DNA from: an uncultured Clostridia bacterium | GTDB lineage: Bacteria; Bacillota; Clostridia; Christensenellales; Borkfalkiaceae | Direction: 5' to 3' | Assembly (NCBI GenBank): GCA_946540675.1 | Contig: CAMNIW010000104.1 | Location: forward strand, 1 to 5,254 | Length of the DNA stretch: 5,254 nt | In this document: positions 1 to 5,254 of the stretch, piece by piece | Layout of the letters: the number at the start of each line of letters is the position of its first letter | How positions within the stretch are numbered: the stretch's first letter is position 1 | Notes under the pieces: model-generated | What the model was told of the DNA's origin: nothing | Databases searched by the model: none | The model's input: the letters and a program-made list of their open reading frames with translations, nothing else | Translations under genes and position numbers: made by a program

Positions 1-648
1 ATCACGGCGCAGGACGTGACCGAGCCTTATCGGGTAAACGAGAAACTCGAACGGGAAAACCGAAAACTGCACGATACGATAGCCGAAATTCTCAAAATGT
101 ACGACAGGCTGTCGGATCGGGTAAGAGAACAGGAAACTCTCGAACTGAAAATACGCGTTCATAACGACATAGGCGAAAGTCTGCTCGCCGTGTCGCAGGC
201 GGCGGAAAGCGACGATCCGCAAAAGGTCGGAGAACAACTCGAAAAACTGCAACGCGCGCTGTGGCACTTCACGGGGGCGGGAAGCCCGTCGGACGACACT
301 ATGGAATCCGCCGTAAGAAAAGCCGAAGAAGCGGGCGTTACGGTAATGGCGGACGGAGAACTCCCGAAAGACGTCAATATAAGGCGAATAACCGTTCTCG
401 CCGCGAGAGAGTGCGCCACGAACTGCGCCAAACACGCGCACGGTAAAACGGTAAAAATAACGATCGAAGAGACCGAAAAAGTTATAACGGTATCTATAAT
501 CAACGACGGAGAGCCGCCGAAAGCACCCATAAAGGAAGGCGGCGGACTGTCCGCTTTAAGGCAAGCCGTCGAAAAGGCGGACGGGAAAATGAACGTCGTC
601 TGCTCTCCCCGTTTTAAGTTGACGCTCGTATTCGGCAAAAAGGAATAA
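1..648 (+). CDS. Sensor histidine kinase, C-terminal part (5' end outside window)
   Basis: Cytoplasmic transmitter region of a two-component sensor kinase, which would autophosphorylate on histidine and pass the phosphate to the regulator encoded just downstream. The frame is open from base 1. A GTG at 16 is available, but the five codons before it (ITAQD) continue in a style typical of a sensor or PAS domain end, so I treat the gene as truncated by the window. Visible parts: a charged, heptad-like signalling helix (about nt 37-150); an H-box KIRVHNDIGESLL with the candidate phospho-accepting His at 160-162; a HATPase domain (about nt 330-640) with N-box ARECATNC (Asn at 421-423), a DG motif (Asp at 505-507) and a Gly-rich GGGLSAL motif (538-558). 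This arrangement fits the NarX/DesK-like HisKA_3 class, although the H-box is atypical (HND instead of HD). The stop lies 2 nt before the response regulator start, so the two are co-transcribed. The sensed signal cannot be inferred. Confidence 0.85.
   Translation: MTAQDVTEPYRVNEKLERENRKLHDTIAEILKMYDRLSDRVREQETLELKIRVHNDIGESLLAVSQAAESDDPQKVGEQLEKLQRALWHFTGAGSPSDDTMESAVRKAEEAGVTVMADGELPKDVNIRRITVLAARECATNCAKHAHGKTVKITIEETEKVITVSIINDGEPPKAPIKEGGGLSALRQAVEKADGKMNVVCSPRFKLTLVFGKKE
640..644 (+). promoter_or_regulatory. Ribosome binding site of the response regulator
   Basis: AAGGA sits inside the last codons of the kinase gene, 6 nt before the ATG at 651. It supports that ATG as the start and indicates tight translational linkage of the pair. 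Confidence 0.75.
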
Positions 649-650
649 TT

Positions 651-1286
651 ATGATACACACGGTTTTGGTTGAAGACAATATTTACGTACAGGAAGTGCT
701 GAAACAGTCCATAGAGCGCGACGGAAGATTTTTGCTCGCCGCGACTTTTCGCGACGCGTTCGACGCGGAAAAGTTTTGCGAAGAAGAAAAGGTCGATCTC
801 GTGCTGATGGACGTACAGACTCTCGGCAACCACTCCGGACTCGCCGCGGGTAAAAGGATAAAGGAAAAGTCGCCCGAAACGAAGATAGTGGCGGTGACTT
901 CGCTTATAGACCCCGAAGTGTTGAAGGAAGCCCGGCGCGGAGCCGCCGACAGTCTTTGGTATAAGGATCACGGAACAAAAGAAATAACGGACGTGATGGC
1001 GCGCACGGTAAACGGCGAGAACGTTTTTCCCGAAAATTCGCCCGGCGCCGCGCTGAAAGACCTGTTTTCGGACGAACTCACCGACAAACAAATGAAAATA
1101 CTCAGGTGTTTCGTCAAAGGCTATACCTACGCCGAGACCGCGCGAGAACTCGGAATGACCTTGCAAAACGTAAGATGGCATCTCGACAGGATCGTAGAAA
1201 AAGGGGGATTTGCCAACAAACACGAACTGCTTATCGCCATACTCGACAGCAAACTCATCATAACAAACCTTTTGAAAGAAGATTAA
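651..1286 (+). CDS. Two-component response regulator, REC + LuxR-type HTH
   Basis: DNA-binding response regulator of 211 residues, the usual length for the NarL/LuxR class. The receiver domain (about residues 3-120) shows the acidic pair E8-D9, the phospho-acceptor D54 in VLMDV, T83 in VAVTS and the conserved lysine K105 in WYKD, so all catalytic positions are present. The loop after D54 is QTLGNHSG and lacks the common Met-Pro; the conserved Gly is displaced by one residue. The C-terminal part (about 140-200) is a LuxR-type helix-turn-helix: LTDKQMKILRCFVKGYTYAE, then a recognition helix around QNVRWHLDRIVEK. The ATG has a good ribosome binding site and follows the kinase stop by 2 nt, so the two form an operon and most likely a cognate pair. 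A terminator immediately follows. The regulon is unknown; the adjacent surface-protein gene is only a positional candidate. A long reading frame antisense to this gene (159-1223) is taken as a shadow. Confidence 0.93.
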   Translation: MIHTVLVEDNIYVQEVLKQSIERDGRFLLAATFRDAFDAEKFCEEEKVDLVLMDVQTLGNHSGLAAGKRIKEKSPETKIVAVTSLIDPEVLKEARRGAADSLWYKDHGTKEITDVMARTVNGENVFPENSPGAALKDLFSDELTDKQMKILRCFVKGYTYAETARELGMTLQNVRWHLDRIVEKGGFANKHELLIAILDSKLIITNLLKED

Positions 1287-1318
1287 AAAGACGGGGGCAA
1301 ACGGCTCCCGTCTTTTTA
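1284..1318 (+). terminator. Intrinsic terminator of the kinase-regulator operon
   Basis: An 11-bp perfect stem (1285-1295 with 1307-1317, AAAAAGACGGG / CCCGTCTTTTT) is extended inward by a G-T wobble and two G-C pairs and outward by T1284-A1318. The descending arm ends in five Ts. It overlaps the regulator's stop codon. The A-rich and T-rich flanks would let it act on both strands, but no convergent gene is visible. Confidence 0.92.
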
Positions 1319-1436
1319 ATCACGGCGAATTTCAGGGAAATACGAATCGACTTACGGTTTCTATTAAAACACAAAACATTGTAATACTCGATATTTGCGC
1401 CGAAAACGACTAATCTGTTTGTTTTTTCATTGCATT

Positions 1437-1471
1437 GCCCGAAGATTTTTTACCTTCGGGCGCTTTTTTTT
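1437..1471 (+). terminator. Second intrinsic terminator, before the surface-protein promoter
   Basis: An 8-bp GC-rich stem (GCCCGAAG 1437-1444 with CTTCGGGC 1454-1461) encloses a 9-nt loop and is followed after GC by eight Ts (1464-1471), a textbook Rho-independent terminator on the + strand. The other strand lacks a proper U-tract. No gene lies between it and the first terminator 119 nt upstream, so it is either a backup terminator or ends a short untranslated transcript. Confidence 0.88.
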
Positions 1472-1502
1472 GAAAATTTTCGCAAAAACTAGCACTTTTG
1501 TA

Positions 1503-1531
1503 GTGACAAGATATATCCGCGCCTGTAAAAT
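1503..1531 (+). promoter_or_regulatory. Predicted sigma-A-type promoter of the surface-protein gene
   Basis: The -35 GTGACA (1503-1508, five of six matches to TTGACA) and -10 TAAAAT (1526-1531, five of six matches to TATAAT) are separated by exactly 17 nt. Transcription would start near 1538, giving a 5' leader of roughly 44 nt. The promoter lies just after the second terminator, making the downstream gene its own transcription unit. A short inverted repeat CACT/AGTG (1492-1504) overlaps the -35 edge, but it is too short to call an operator. Confidence 0.65.
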
Positions 1532-1567
1532 TGTACGTAGAGATAATATATACTCATTAAAATATAT

Positions 1568-1573
1568 AAGGAG
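1568..1573 (+). promoter_or_regulatory. Ribosome binding site of the surface-protein gene
   Basis: AAGGAG with 8 nt to the ATG at 1582 is a near-ideal Shine-Dalgarno. An in-frame TAA at 1567-1569 rules out any start further upstream, so the ATG is fixed from both sides. Confidence 0.9.
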
Positions 1574-1581
1574 AAAGCACA

Positions 1582-1680
1582 ATGAAAACGAAAAAGTTTT
1601 TGCTCGGCGGATTTTTGACCCTTATAGCGACGTTTGTCCTTGCGGCGTCGGTTATTCCCGCCGCGCTCACGGCTCAGGCT
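1582..1680 (+). other. Signal peptide of the surface protein
   Basis: Residues 1-33 show a basic N-region (MKTKK), a hydrophobic core (FLLGGFLTLIATFVLAASVI) and a small-residue cleavage motif AQA before Ser34, typical of a Sec / signal peptidase I substrate. Cleavage two residues earlier, after LTA, is an alternative. There is no lipobox cysteine. Confidence 0.9.
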
Positions 1681-4600
1681 TCCGAAAGAGAAAGAGAGAT
1701 CGTTCCCGTAGAGTCGGGCAACGGGCTCAATATGAGCATAAGCGACCAAGGTTTGCTCACTTGGGACGCCGTAGCCGAAGCAACCGGTTACAGCGTTACA
1801 GTATCGAGAAACGCTATGACGATAGGCAATTGGAATACCGCAAATACGGCTATTTTTATTGTATCGGAACTTGACGGCCTTAAAATCGACTCCGGTTCGT
1901 ACGTAATCGAAGTCTATGCAAAAGGCGCGTCAAAGAGAGCGTCTATGTCCTATTACTACACAAGCAACGTGGACAAATCGGAGGCGCCGCACGACTTGCA
2001 GTGGATCGGAAGCAAAGCCGGTTGGGAAGCGGTGGACGGCGCGATAGAATATGCCGTTACGCTTTACGATTTTTCCGGTGCGGTCGTAACGAAAACGACG
2101 TCGGAATGTCTGTATGATTTTTCGGAATACAATCCGCAAGACGGCTGGACGTTCAAAGTTCAGGCAAGGTCAAACGGAACGCTCAAAGACAAAAGGCACA
2201 GCGGTTTCGTTGAAAGCCCCGCAAAAGGTTCGAGAACGAGAACGATAAGTAAAATCGAAACGGGTAACTCTTTACATATGACTTTGGCTGATACGGCGAT
2301 CCTTTTGTGGGACGCCGTCGACGGCGCTACCGGCTATCGCGTTGCCGTAAAGCAAAATAATATGGAAGTCACGTATTTTGAAACGACTAACAACGTTTTT
2401 GCATTGGTACCCGCATTGGACGGCGCAAAACTCGATTCGGCTCAATACGTTATAGAAGTTAAACCGCAGGGAGTTGCCGCAAACAGCGCGTCTATGCCCT
2501 ACTATTATACAAGCCACGTTGACAAGTTGGAATCTCCTTTTGATTTGCACTGGAACGGAACTTATGCCTGTTGGACCACTGTGTACGGAGCAGTATACTA
2601 CGACGTCACTTTATATAATTTTTCCGGCGCGGTCACAACGATTTCTACGGCAGAAGATTACTATGATTTTTCGGAATACAATCCGCAAGACGGCTGGACG
2701 TTCAAAGTGCAGGCAAGGTCAGACGGAACGCTGAACGCGCAAAGGCACAGCGCTTCCCAAGAGAGCCCCGCAAAGGAAACGACGTATACTATCTACTGCG
2801 TCGCTCCCGAAAACGGAACGGTGTCGCTCACGACAAATAAAGGATCTCGGGAAGACGTACAATCCGCCGTTTTGTCCGCAACCAAAGGTTCGGAAGTGAC
2901 GGTAAGCGCGGTCGCGGATCCGACATACGCGTTCGTCGCATGGAGATTAAACTCCCCCGCGTCACCTGAAAACACCTGCTCGACGGAAGTTGAGTTTACG
3001 TTTACGGCGGTAAGTGAAATCCACATTTTTGCGGTATTCACGAATAAATATAACGTATCGTACAACGGCAACGGCGGTGGCGGCGCGGAAATGCAGGGCG
3101 CGGAAGTAAGCGTGGGCGGCACGTTTACCCTTTCCGACTGCACCTATACTGCCCCGCACGGCAAAGAGTTCAAAGGTTGGGCGGTCGGCAGTGCCGACGC
3201 GTGGCCGCTGAAACAGCCCGGCGATACGGTAGAAATCCACTCCGACACGGTCATTTATGCCGTTTGGGACAATCAATATATAATCGTCAAGCAACCCGAA
3301 GGCACAAGCGGTAAAATCGGCGAAGATATTCCGATTTCTATTACTATTGATTTTACGCAAGTACCAAATGACAGCAATGAATATATCGTTCTCGAAGTGC
3401 AAAACGGCGGTAACTGGGAGCAAGTTTCCGCAATGACTCGCAGTTCTTGGGTAAGTACGTTTCATGATTATACCGGTTCGATAAACGCGACGTCAAACAC
3501 CGCAGGCACAAAGACCTATCGCTACAAAGTATTTGACGGATCGGATTGGCAAATCAGCGATACGGTCGAAGTTGAGTTTTTGCCTTTGGTCGTCACGTTT
3601 GTCGATAACACCCATTCAACGGTAACAGATCCTATTAGCGTTTATGAATACGATACGCTTATCACGGAACCCGTCAAGCCGACGTTTGCGGGAGATACGT
3701 TCTATGGGTGGGGCTGGCCGAATTGGGATTTTGCCAACGACAGGGTCAAGCAAGATAAAACTATGAGCGCAGACTGGGCAGGTTGCGGATATTATAATAG
3801 TATTCCCGACGTGTATGCGCTTGTCGGCAATCAAGCGAGAATCGACGTTTCAAACGTAAACCAAAACGGATTCCTTGCATATTTATTCAAATACGACGGA
3901 GCGGACTGGGTTCAATGCGATACGTATAATAACGTTCCCGCAAGCGACGTTGAGAAAACAGAAAGATATAAATACGGTCTGAAAGCCCGTGGCGGCATTT
4001 ATATTTATAGCAACGAGTTTACTGTCAATTGGGTTGAAAATCCGTTTGTTGTCGGTTTCAACGGAAACAGCGGAACAGGCTCGATGGCAAACGTTGAAAC
4101 CGTGGGCGTTTATACGTTGCCTGCAAACGGGTTCGGCGCGCCCGACGGCAAACGCTTTGTCGGGTGGGCGGTCGGCAGTGCGGACGCACTCCCCCTGCAA
4201 GCGGCAGGCGACAAAATCACCGTTTCGGAAGACATAACTCTCTTTGCGGTTTGGGAAGACATCCCGACCTATATTGTCGTTTACGGCGTGGGCGAAGGAC
4301 AAGGCTCCGGCGACTTTGACGAAGTCGAAGAAGGCACGGAATATACCTTGGATTCCTATGAGAATGTCGGCAATATGATCGCTCCTGACGGACAACAATT
4401 TGCTTATTGGAGTATTCGTTTGGGAAGCGCAATGGGTGAAGAAATCGCTCAAAAGCAAGCGGGCGGAAAAATCACAATCACCGCAAATACTTACGTTATC
4501 GCAATTTGGGAAGATATCCCGAAAACCGCGACCGAACTCACGGTCGTATACTCGGGCGAACACGTCGAACTCGGCGGCACCCTTGACGGCGAAAAACTCA

Positions 4601-5254
4601 CCGTCACCGTAAAATACAGCGACGGTACGCAGGAAACCGTAAACCCGCTCGACGTGGAATATTGGTACGACGGACAAAAGATCGACGACCCCGTAAATTA
4701 TACCTTTGAAGAACTTCAAACCTATCAGATAACCGTAAAATACGGGGAAGTACAGACCGATCTCGCGATCGAAGTCGTTAAAACTTTCGTCTTCACCTTC
4801 GACGCGAACGGCGGCGCGGGCACTATGGAAGACGGCAGAGCGATAAGCACGGACGGACTTACAGCCGATTATAAACTCCCCGTTTGTACGTTTACCGCTC
4901 CGACAGGAAAGCAGTTCAGGGGTTGGGAGTTTACGCTTGACGGCGAAACGGTCGAATATAACCCGACGGACGTCGTTCCGCTTACGGACGGCACTACGAT
5001 ATACGCCGTTTGGGAAGATATCCCCGCCGAAACCTTTACCGTGTCTTTCGACGCTAACGGCGGCTCGGGAAGTATGCCCAAAGCCGAAGACGTCGCGGGA
5101 GCTTACGTTATCCCCGAATGCTTATTCACCGCCCCGAACGGCAAACAGTTCAAAGGCTGGGCAAAGTCCGCAAACGGAGAAACGTTGACAGGCGGTACGA
5201 GATACGTTGGCGGCGACGTCACTTTGTACGCCGTTTGGGAAGATCCCGAAAACC
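1582..5254 (+). CDS. Large exported mosaic surface protein with Fn3-like, Ig-like and InlB B-type repeats (3' end outside window)
   Basis: A single frame stays open for 1224 codons to the window edge without a stop. Residues 1-33 are a signal peptide. Residues 34-398 are two tandem ~182-residue units, each apparently two Fn3-like domains. Residues 401-488 resemble a divergent InlB-type domain. From 490 on there are InlB B-type (Listeria-Bacteroides) repeats at about 490-563, 669-733 (short, degenerate), 822-893, 896-978, 1068-1146 and 1151-1221, broken up by Ig-like domains at about 566-668, 735-820 and 984-1067. Typical repeat landmarks are FDANGG, GKQFKGW and YAVWED. I see no catalytic domain. 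Such proteins are generally cell-surface stalks or adhesins with roles in attachment, but no ligand is evident here. The wall anchor (LPXTG, SLH or other) would be in the missing C-terminus, so attachment to the cell is inferred. The gene has its own promoter and ribosome binding site. The gene product is confidently exported; the binding function is uncertain. Confidence 0.9.
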   Translation, partial: MKTKKFLLGGFLTLIATFVLAASVIPAALTAQASEREREIVPVESGNGLNMSISDQGLLTWDAVAEATGYSVTVSRNAMTIGNWNTANTAIFIVSELDGLKIDSGSYVIEVYAKGASKRASMSYYYTSNVDKSEAPHDLQWIGSKAGWEAVDGAIEYAVTLYDFSGAVVTKTTSECLYDFSEYNPQDGWTFKVQARSNGTLKDKRHSGFVESPAKGSRTRTISKIETGNSLHMTLADTAILLWDAVDGATGYRVAVKQNNMEVTYFETTNNVFALVPALDGAKLDSAQYVIEVKPQGVAANSASMPYYYTSHVDKLESPFDLHWNGTYACWTTVYGAVYYDVTLYNFSGAVTTISTAEDYYDFSEYNPQDGWTFKVQARSDGTLNAQRHSASQESPAKETTYTIYCVAPENGTVSLTTNKGSREDVQSAVLSATKGSEVTVSAVADPTYAFVAWRLNSPASPENTCSTEVEFTFTAVSEIHIFAVFTNKYNVSYNGNGGGGAEMQGAEVSVGGTFTLSDCTYTAPHGKEFKGWAVGSADAWPLKQPGDTVEIHSDTVIYAVWDNQYIIVKQPEGTSGKIGEDIPISITIDFTQVPNDSNEYIVLEVQNGGNWEQVSAMTRSSWVSTFHDYTGSINATSNTAGTKTYRYKVFDGSDWQISDTVEVEFLPLVVTFVDNTHSTVTDPISVYEYDTLITEPVKPTFAGDTFYGWGWPNWDFANDRVKQDKTMSADWAGCGYYNSIPDVYALVGNQARIDVSNVNQNGFLAYLFKYDGADWVQCDTYNNVPASDVEKTERYKYGLKARGGIYIYSNEFTVNWVENPFVVGFNGNSGTGSMANVETVGVYTLPANGFGAPDGKRFVGWAVGSADALPLQAAGDKITVSEDITLFAVWEDIPTYIVVYGVGEGQGSGDFDEVEEGTEYTLDSYENVGNMIAPDGQQFAYWSIRLGSAMGEEIAQKQAGGKITITANTYVIAIWEDIPKTATELTVVYSGEHVELGGTLDGEKLTVTVKYSDGTQETVNPLDVEYWYDGQKIDDPVNYTFEELQTYQITVKYGEVQTDLAIEVVKTFVFTFDANGGAGTMEDGRAISTDGLTADYKLPVCTFTAPTGKQFRGWEFTLDGETVEYNPTDVVPLTDGTTIYAVWEDIPAETFTVSFDANGGSGSMPKAEDVAGAYVIPECLFTAPNGKQFKGWAKSANGETLTGGTRYVGGDVTLYAVWEDPEN
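1681..2226 (+). repeat. Tandem unit 1: two Fn3-like domains (residues 34-215)
   Basis: This is the first copy of a unit repeated immediately downstream. A 12-residue linker (SEREREIVPVES) is followed by a first Fn3-like half (about 46-130, core LLTWDAVAEATGYSVTV) and a second (about 134-215, core AGWEAVDGAIEYAVTLYDF and WTFKVQARSNG). The Trp, the Ala-x-x-Tyr strand and the V-x-A-R strand are the usual Fn3 landmarks. The pair is joined by YYYTSNVDK. The Fn3 assignment rests on pattern only. Confidence 0.75.
2227..2775 (+). repeat. Tandem unit 2: two Fn3-like domains (residues 216-398)
   Basis: This is the second copy, one residue longer than unit 1 because of an insertion in the segment before ASMPYYYTS. 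It aligns end to end: linker GSRTRTISKIET against the first linker, then ILLWDAVDGATGYRVAV, YYYTSHVDK and WTFKVQARSDG. Nucleotides 2662-2708 are identical to 2113-2159 (47 bp), while much of the rest has diverged at both DNA and protein level. Confidence 0.85.
2782..3045 (+). other. Divergent InlB-type domain (residues 401-488)
   Basis: The pattern is TYTIYCVAPENGTVS, then GSEVTVSAVADPTYAFVAW, then a closing strand IHIFAVFTN. It resembles the divergent InlB B-repeat domain family (G-x-V followed by a Gly-x-x-V-T-V strand and an aromatic F-x-x-W). It carries Cys406 in the first strand and Cys468 in PENTCST. Confidence 0.55.
3049..3270 (+). repeat. InlB B-type repeat 1 (residues 490-563)
   Basis: The opening strand is NVSYNGNGGGG, the middle is CTYTAPHGKEFKGWAVGSAD and the close is VIYAVWDN, matching the Listeria-Bacteroides (Flg_new) repeat layout. 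The segment around GWAVGSAD is nearly identical in DNA to repeat 3. Confidence 0.85.
3277..3585 (+). other. Ig-like domain between repeats (residues 566-668)
   Basis: A beta-sandwich-like pattern with alternating hydrophobics: IIVKQPEGTSGKIGEDIPIS, EYIVLEVQNGGNWEQV and TYRYKVFDGSDWQISDTVEV. It resembles Ig-like modules of bacterial surface proteins. I cannot name the family from the sequence alone. It has AT-richer codon use than the repeats beside it. Confidence 0.45.
3586..3780 (+). repeat. Short, degenerate InlB B-type repeat 2 (residues 669-733)
   Basis: It keeps the opening strand LVVTFVDN, the DTLITEPVKPTFAGDTFYGW core and the closing MSADWAG, but lacks the GG turn and the GKxF motif and is about ten residues shorter than its neighbours. 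The layout still fits a reduced InlB-type repeat. Confidence 0.6.
3784..4041 (+). other. Second Ig-like domain (residues 735-820)
   Basis: Strand-like segments VYALVGNQARIDVSNV, FLAYLFKYDGADWVQCD and RYKYGLKARGGIYIYSNEFT end in VNW. The YxYxxKAR and D-G-A-D-W pieces echo the Ig-like domain at 566-668, suggesting the two are paralogous modules. The family is not recognised with certainty. Confidence 0.4.
4045..4260 (+). repeat. InlB B-type repeat 3 (residues 822-893)
   Basis: FVVGFNGNSGTGSM opens the repeat, GAPDGKRFVGWAVGSAD forms the core and LFAVWED closes it. The position where repeats 1, 5 and 6 have Cys is occupied here by Asn (PANGFGAP). Confidence 0.85.
4267..4515 (+). repeat. Divergent InlB B-type repeat 4 (residues 896-978)
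   Basis: TYIVVYGVGEGQGSGDF opens it, MIAPDGQQFAYWSI is the core and VIAIWED closes it. The opening strand lacks the FDANGG consensus, but the overall length and the closing motif fit. It is linked to repeat 3 by the same WEDIP hinge seen after other repeats. Confidence 0.72.
4531..4782 (+). other. Bacterial Ig-like domain, group 3/4-like (residues 984-1067)
   Basis: The pattern ELTVVYSGEHVELGGTLD, then LTVTVKYSDGTQETVN, then YQITVKYGEVQTDLAIEVV resembles bacterial Ig-like (Big_3/Big_4) domains, in which a V-x-Y-x-D-G-T turn is characteristic. It separates repeat 4 from repeat 5. Confidence 0.6.
4783..5019 (+). repeat. InlB B-type repeat 5 (residues 1068-1146)
   Basis: FVFTFDANGGAGTM opens it, CTFTAPTGKQFRGW is the core and IYAVWED closes it. 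This is a near-consensus copy, with a slightly longer middle than repeat 6. Confidence 0.9.
5032..5244 (+). repeat. InlB B-type repeat 6 (residues 1151-1221)
   Basis: FTVSFDANGGSGSM, CLFTAPNGKQFKGWAKS and LYAVWEDP make a full consensus copy ending ten bases before the window edge. The frame continues, so further repeats are likely beyond it. Confidence 0.9.

Noticed and set aside
159..1223. A 354-codon reading frame on the - strand, antisense to the kinase and regulator
   Set aside because: It lies opposite two well-supported genes with intact motifs, has no recognisable domain, and its protein is Phe/Ser/Arg-rich in the way typical of antisense shadows. The NCG-rich codons of the sense genes avoid antisense stops.
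1106..1384. A + strand frame overlapping the regulator's HTH and the first terminator
   Set aside because: It is a frame shadow of the regulator; the sense frame has a clear LuxR-type HTH.
1492..1504. Inverted repeat CACT/AGTG near the -35 box as an operator
   Set aside because: Four base pairs with a short spacer is expected by chance; there is no second copy.
1395..1874. A + strand reading frame of 159 codons covering the intergenic region and the start of the surface protein
   Set aside because: It runs through the second terminator and the promoter, and ends out of frame inside the signal-peptide gene. Its protein is Arg/Phe-rich and unrecognisable.
1681..2775. Tandem direct repeats as a CRISPR or mobile element
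   Set aside because: The repeat is ~546 bp, in frame and coding; there are no short spaced repeats, no terminal inverted repeats and no transposase in the window.
3883..4719. A 278-codon reading frame on the - strand inside the surface-protein gene
   Set aside because: It is entirely within the sense frame that encodes clear InlB-type repeats; no plausible ribosome binding site or domain supports it.

Overview
The window looks like chromosomal DNA from a low-to-moderate GC Bacillota, most likely an uncultured gut-type member of Clostridia. This is an inference from four things: strong AAGGAG-type ribosome binding sites, U-rich intrinsic terminators, a two-component pair of a style I associate with clostridial genomes, and a very long exported protein built from InlB B-type (Listeria-Bacteroides) repeats. 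There is no rRNA or other marker to fix the genus.

Layout, all on the + strand. Positions 1-648 hold the C-terminal part of a sensor histidine kinase (the N-terminus lies before the window). After a 2-nt gap comes a complete response regulator with a LuxR-type HTH (651-1286). A strong intrinsic terminator overlaps its stop codon (1284-1318). A gap of about 260 nt without a convincing gene follows. It contains a second, independent terminator (1437-1471), then a good sigma-A-type promoter (1503-1531) and a ribosome binding site (1568-1573).

From 1582 to the right edge runs one uninterrupted reading frame of 1224 codons with no stop. It encodes an exported mosaic surface protein. In order it has a signal peptide, two tandem copies of a ~182-residue unit (each apparently two Fn3-like domains), a divergent InlB-type domain, and then InlB B-type repeats interspersed with Ig-like domains. 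The C-terminus, and with it any cell-wall anchor, is outside the window.

How they may work together: the kinase and regulator clearly form one operon and probably a cognate pair. The surface protein is a separate transcription unit, insulated by two terminators and driven by its own promoter. Regulation of the adhesin-like gene by the two-component system is possible from proximity only. The most notable points are an atypical kinase H-box, a recent-looking duplication in the surface protein that begins exactly at the predicted signal-peptidase site, and the unexplained short interval between two terminators.
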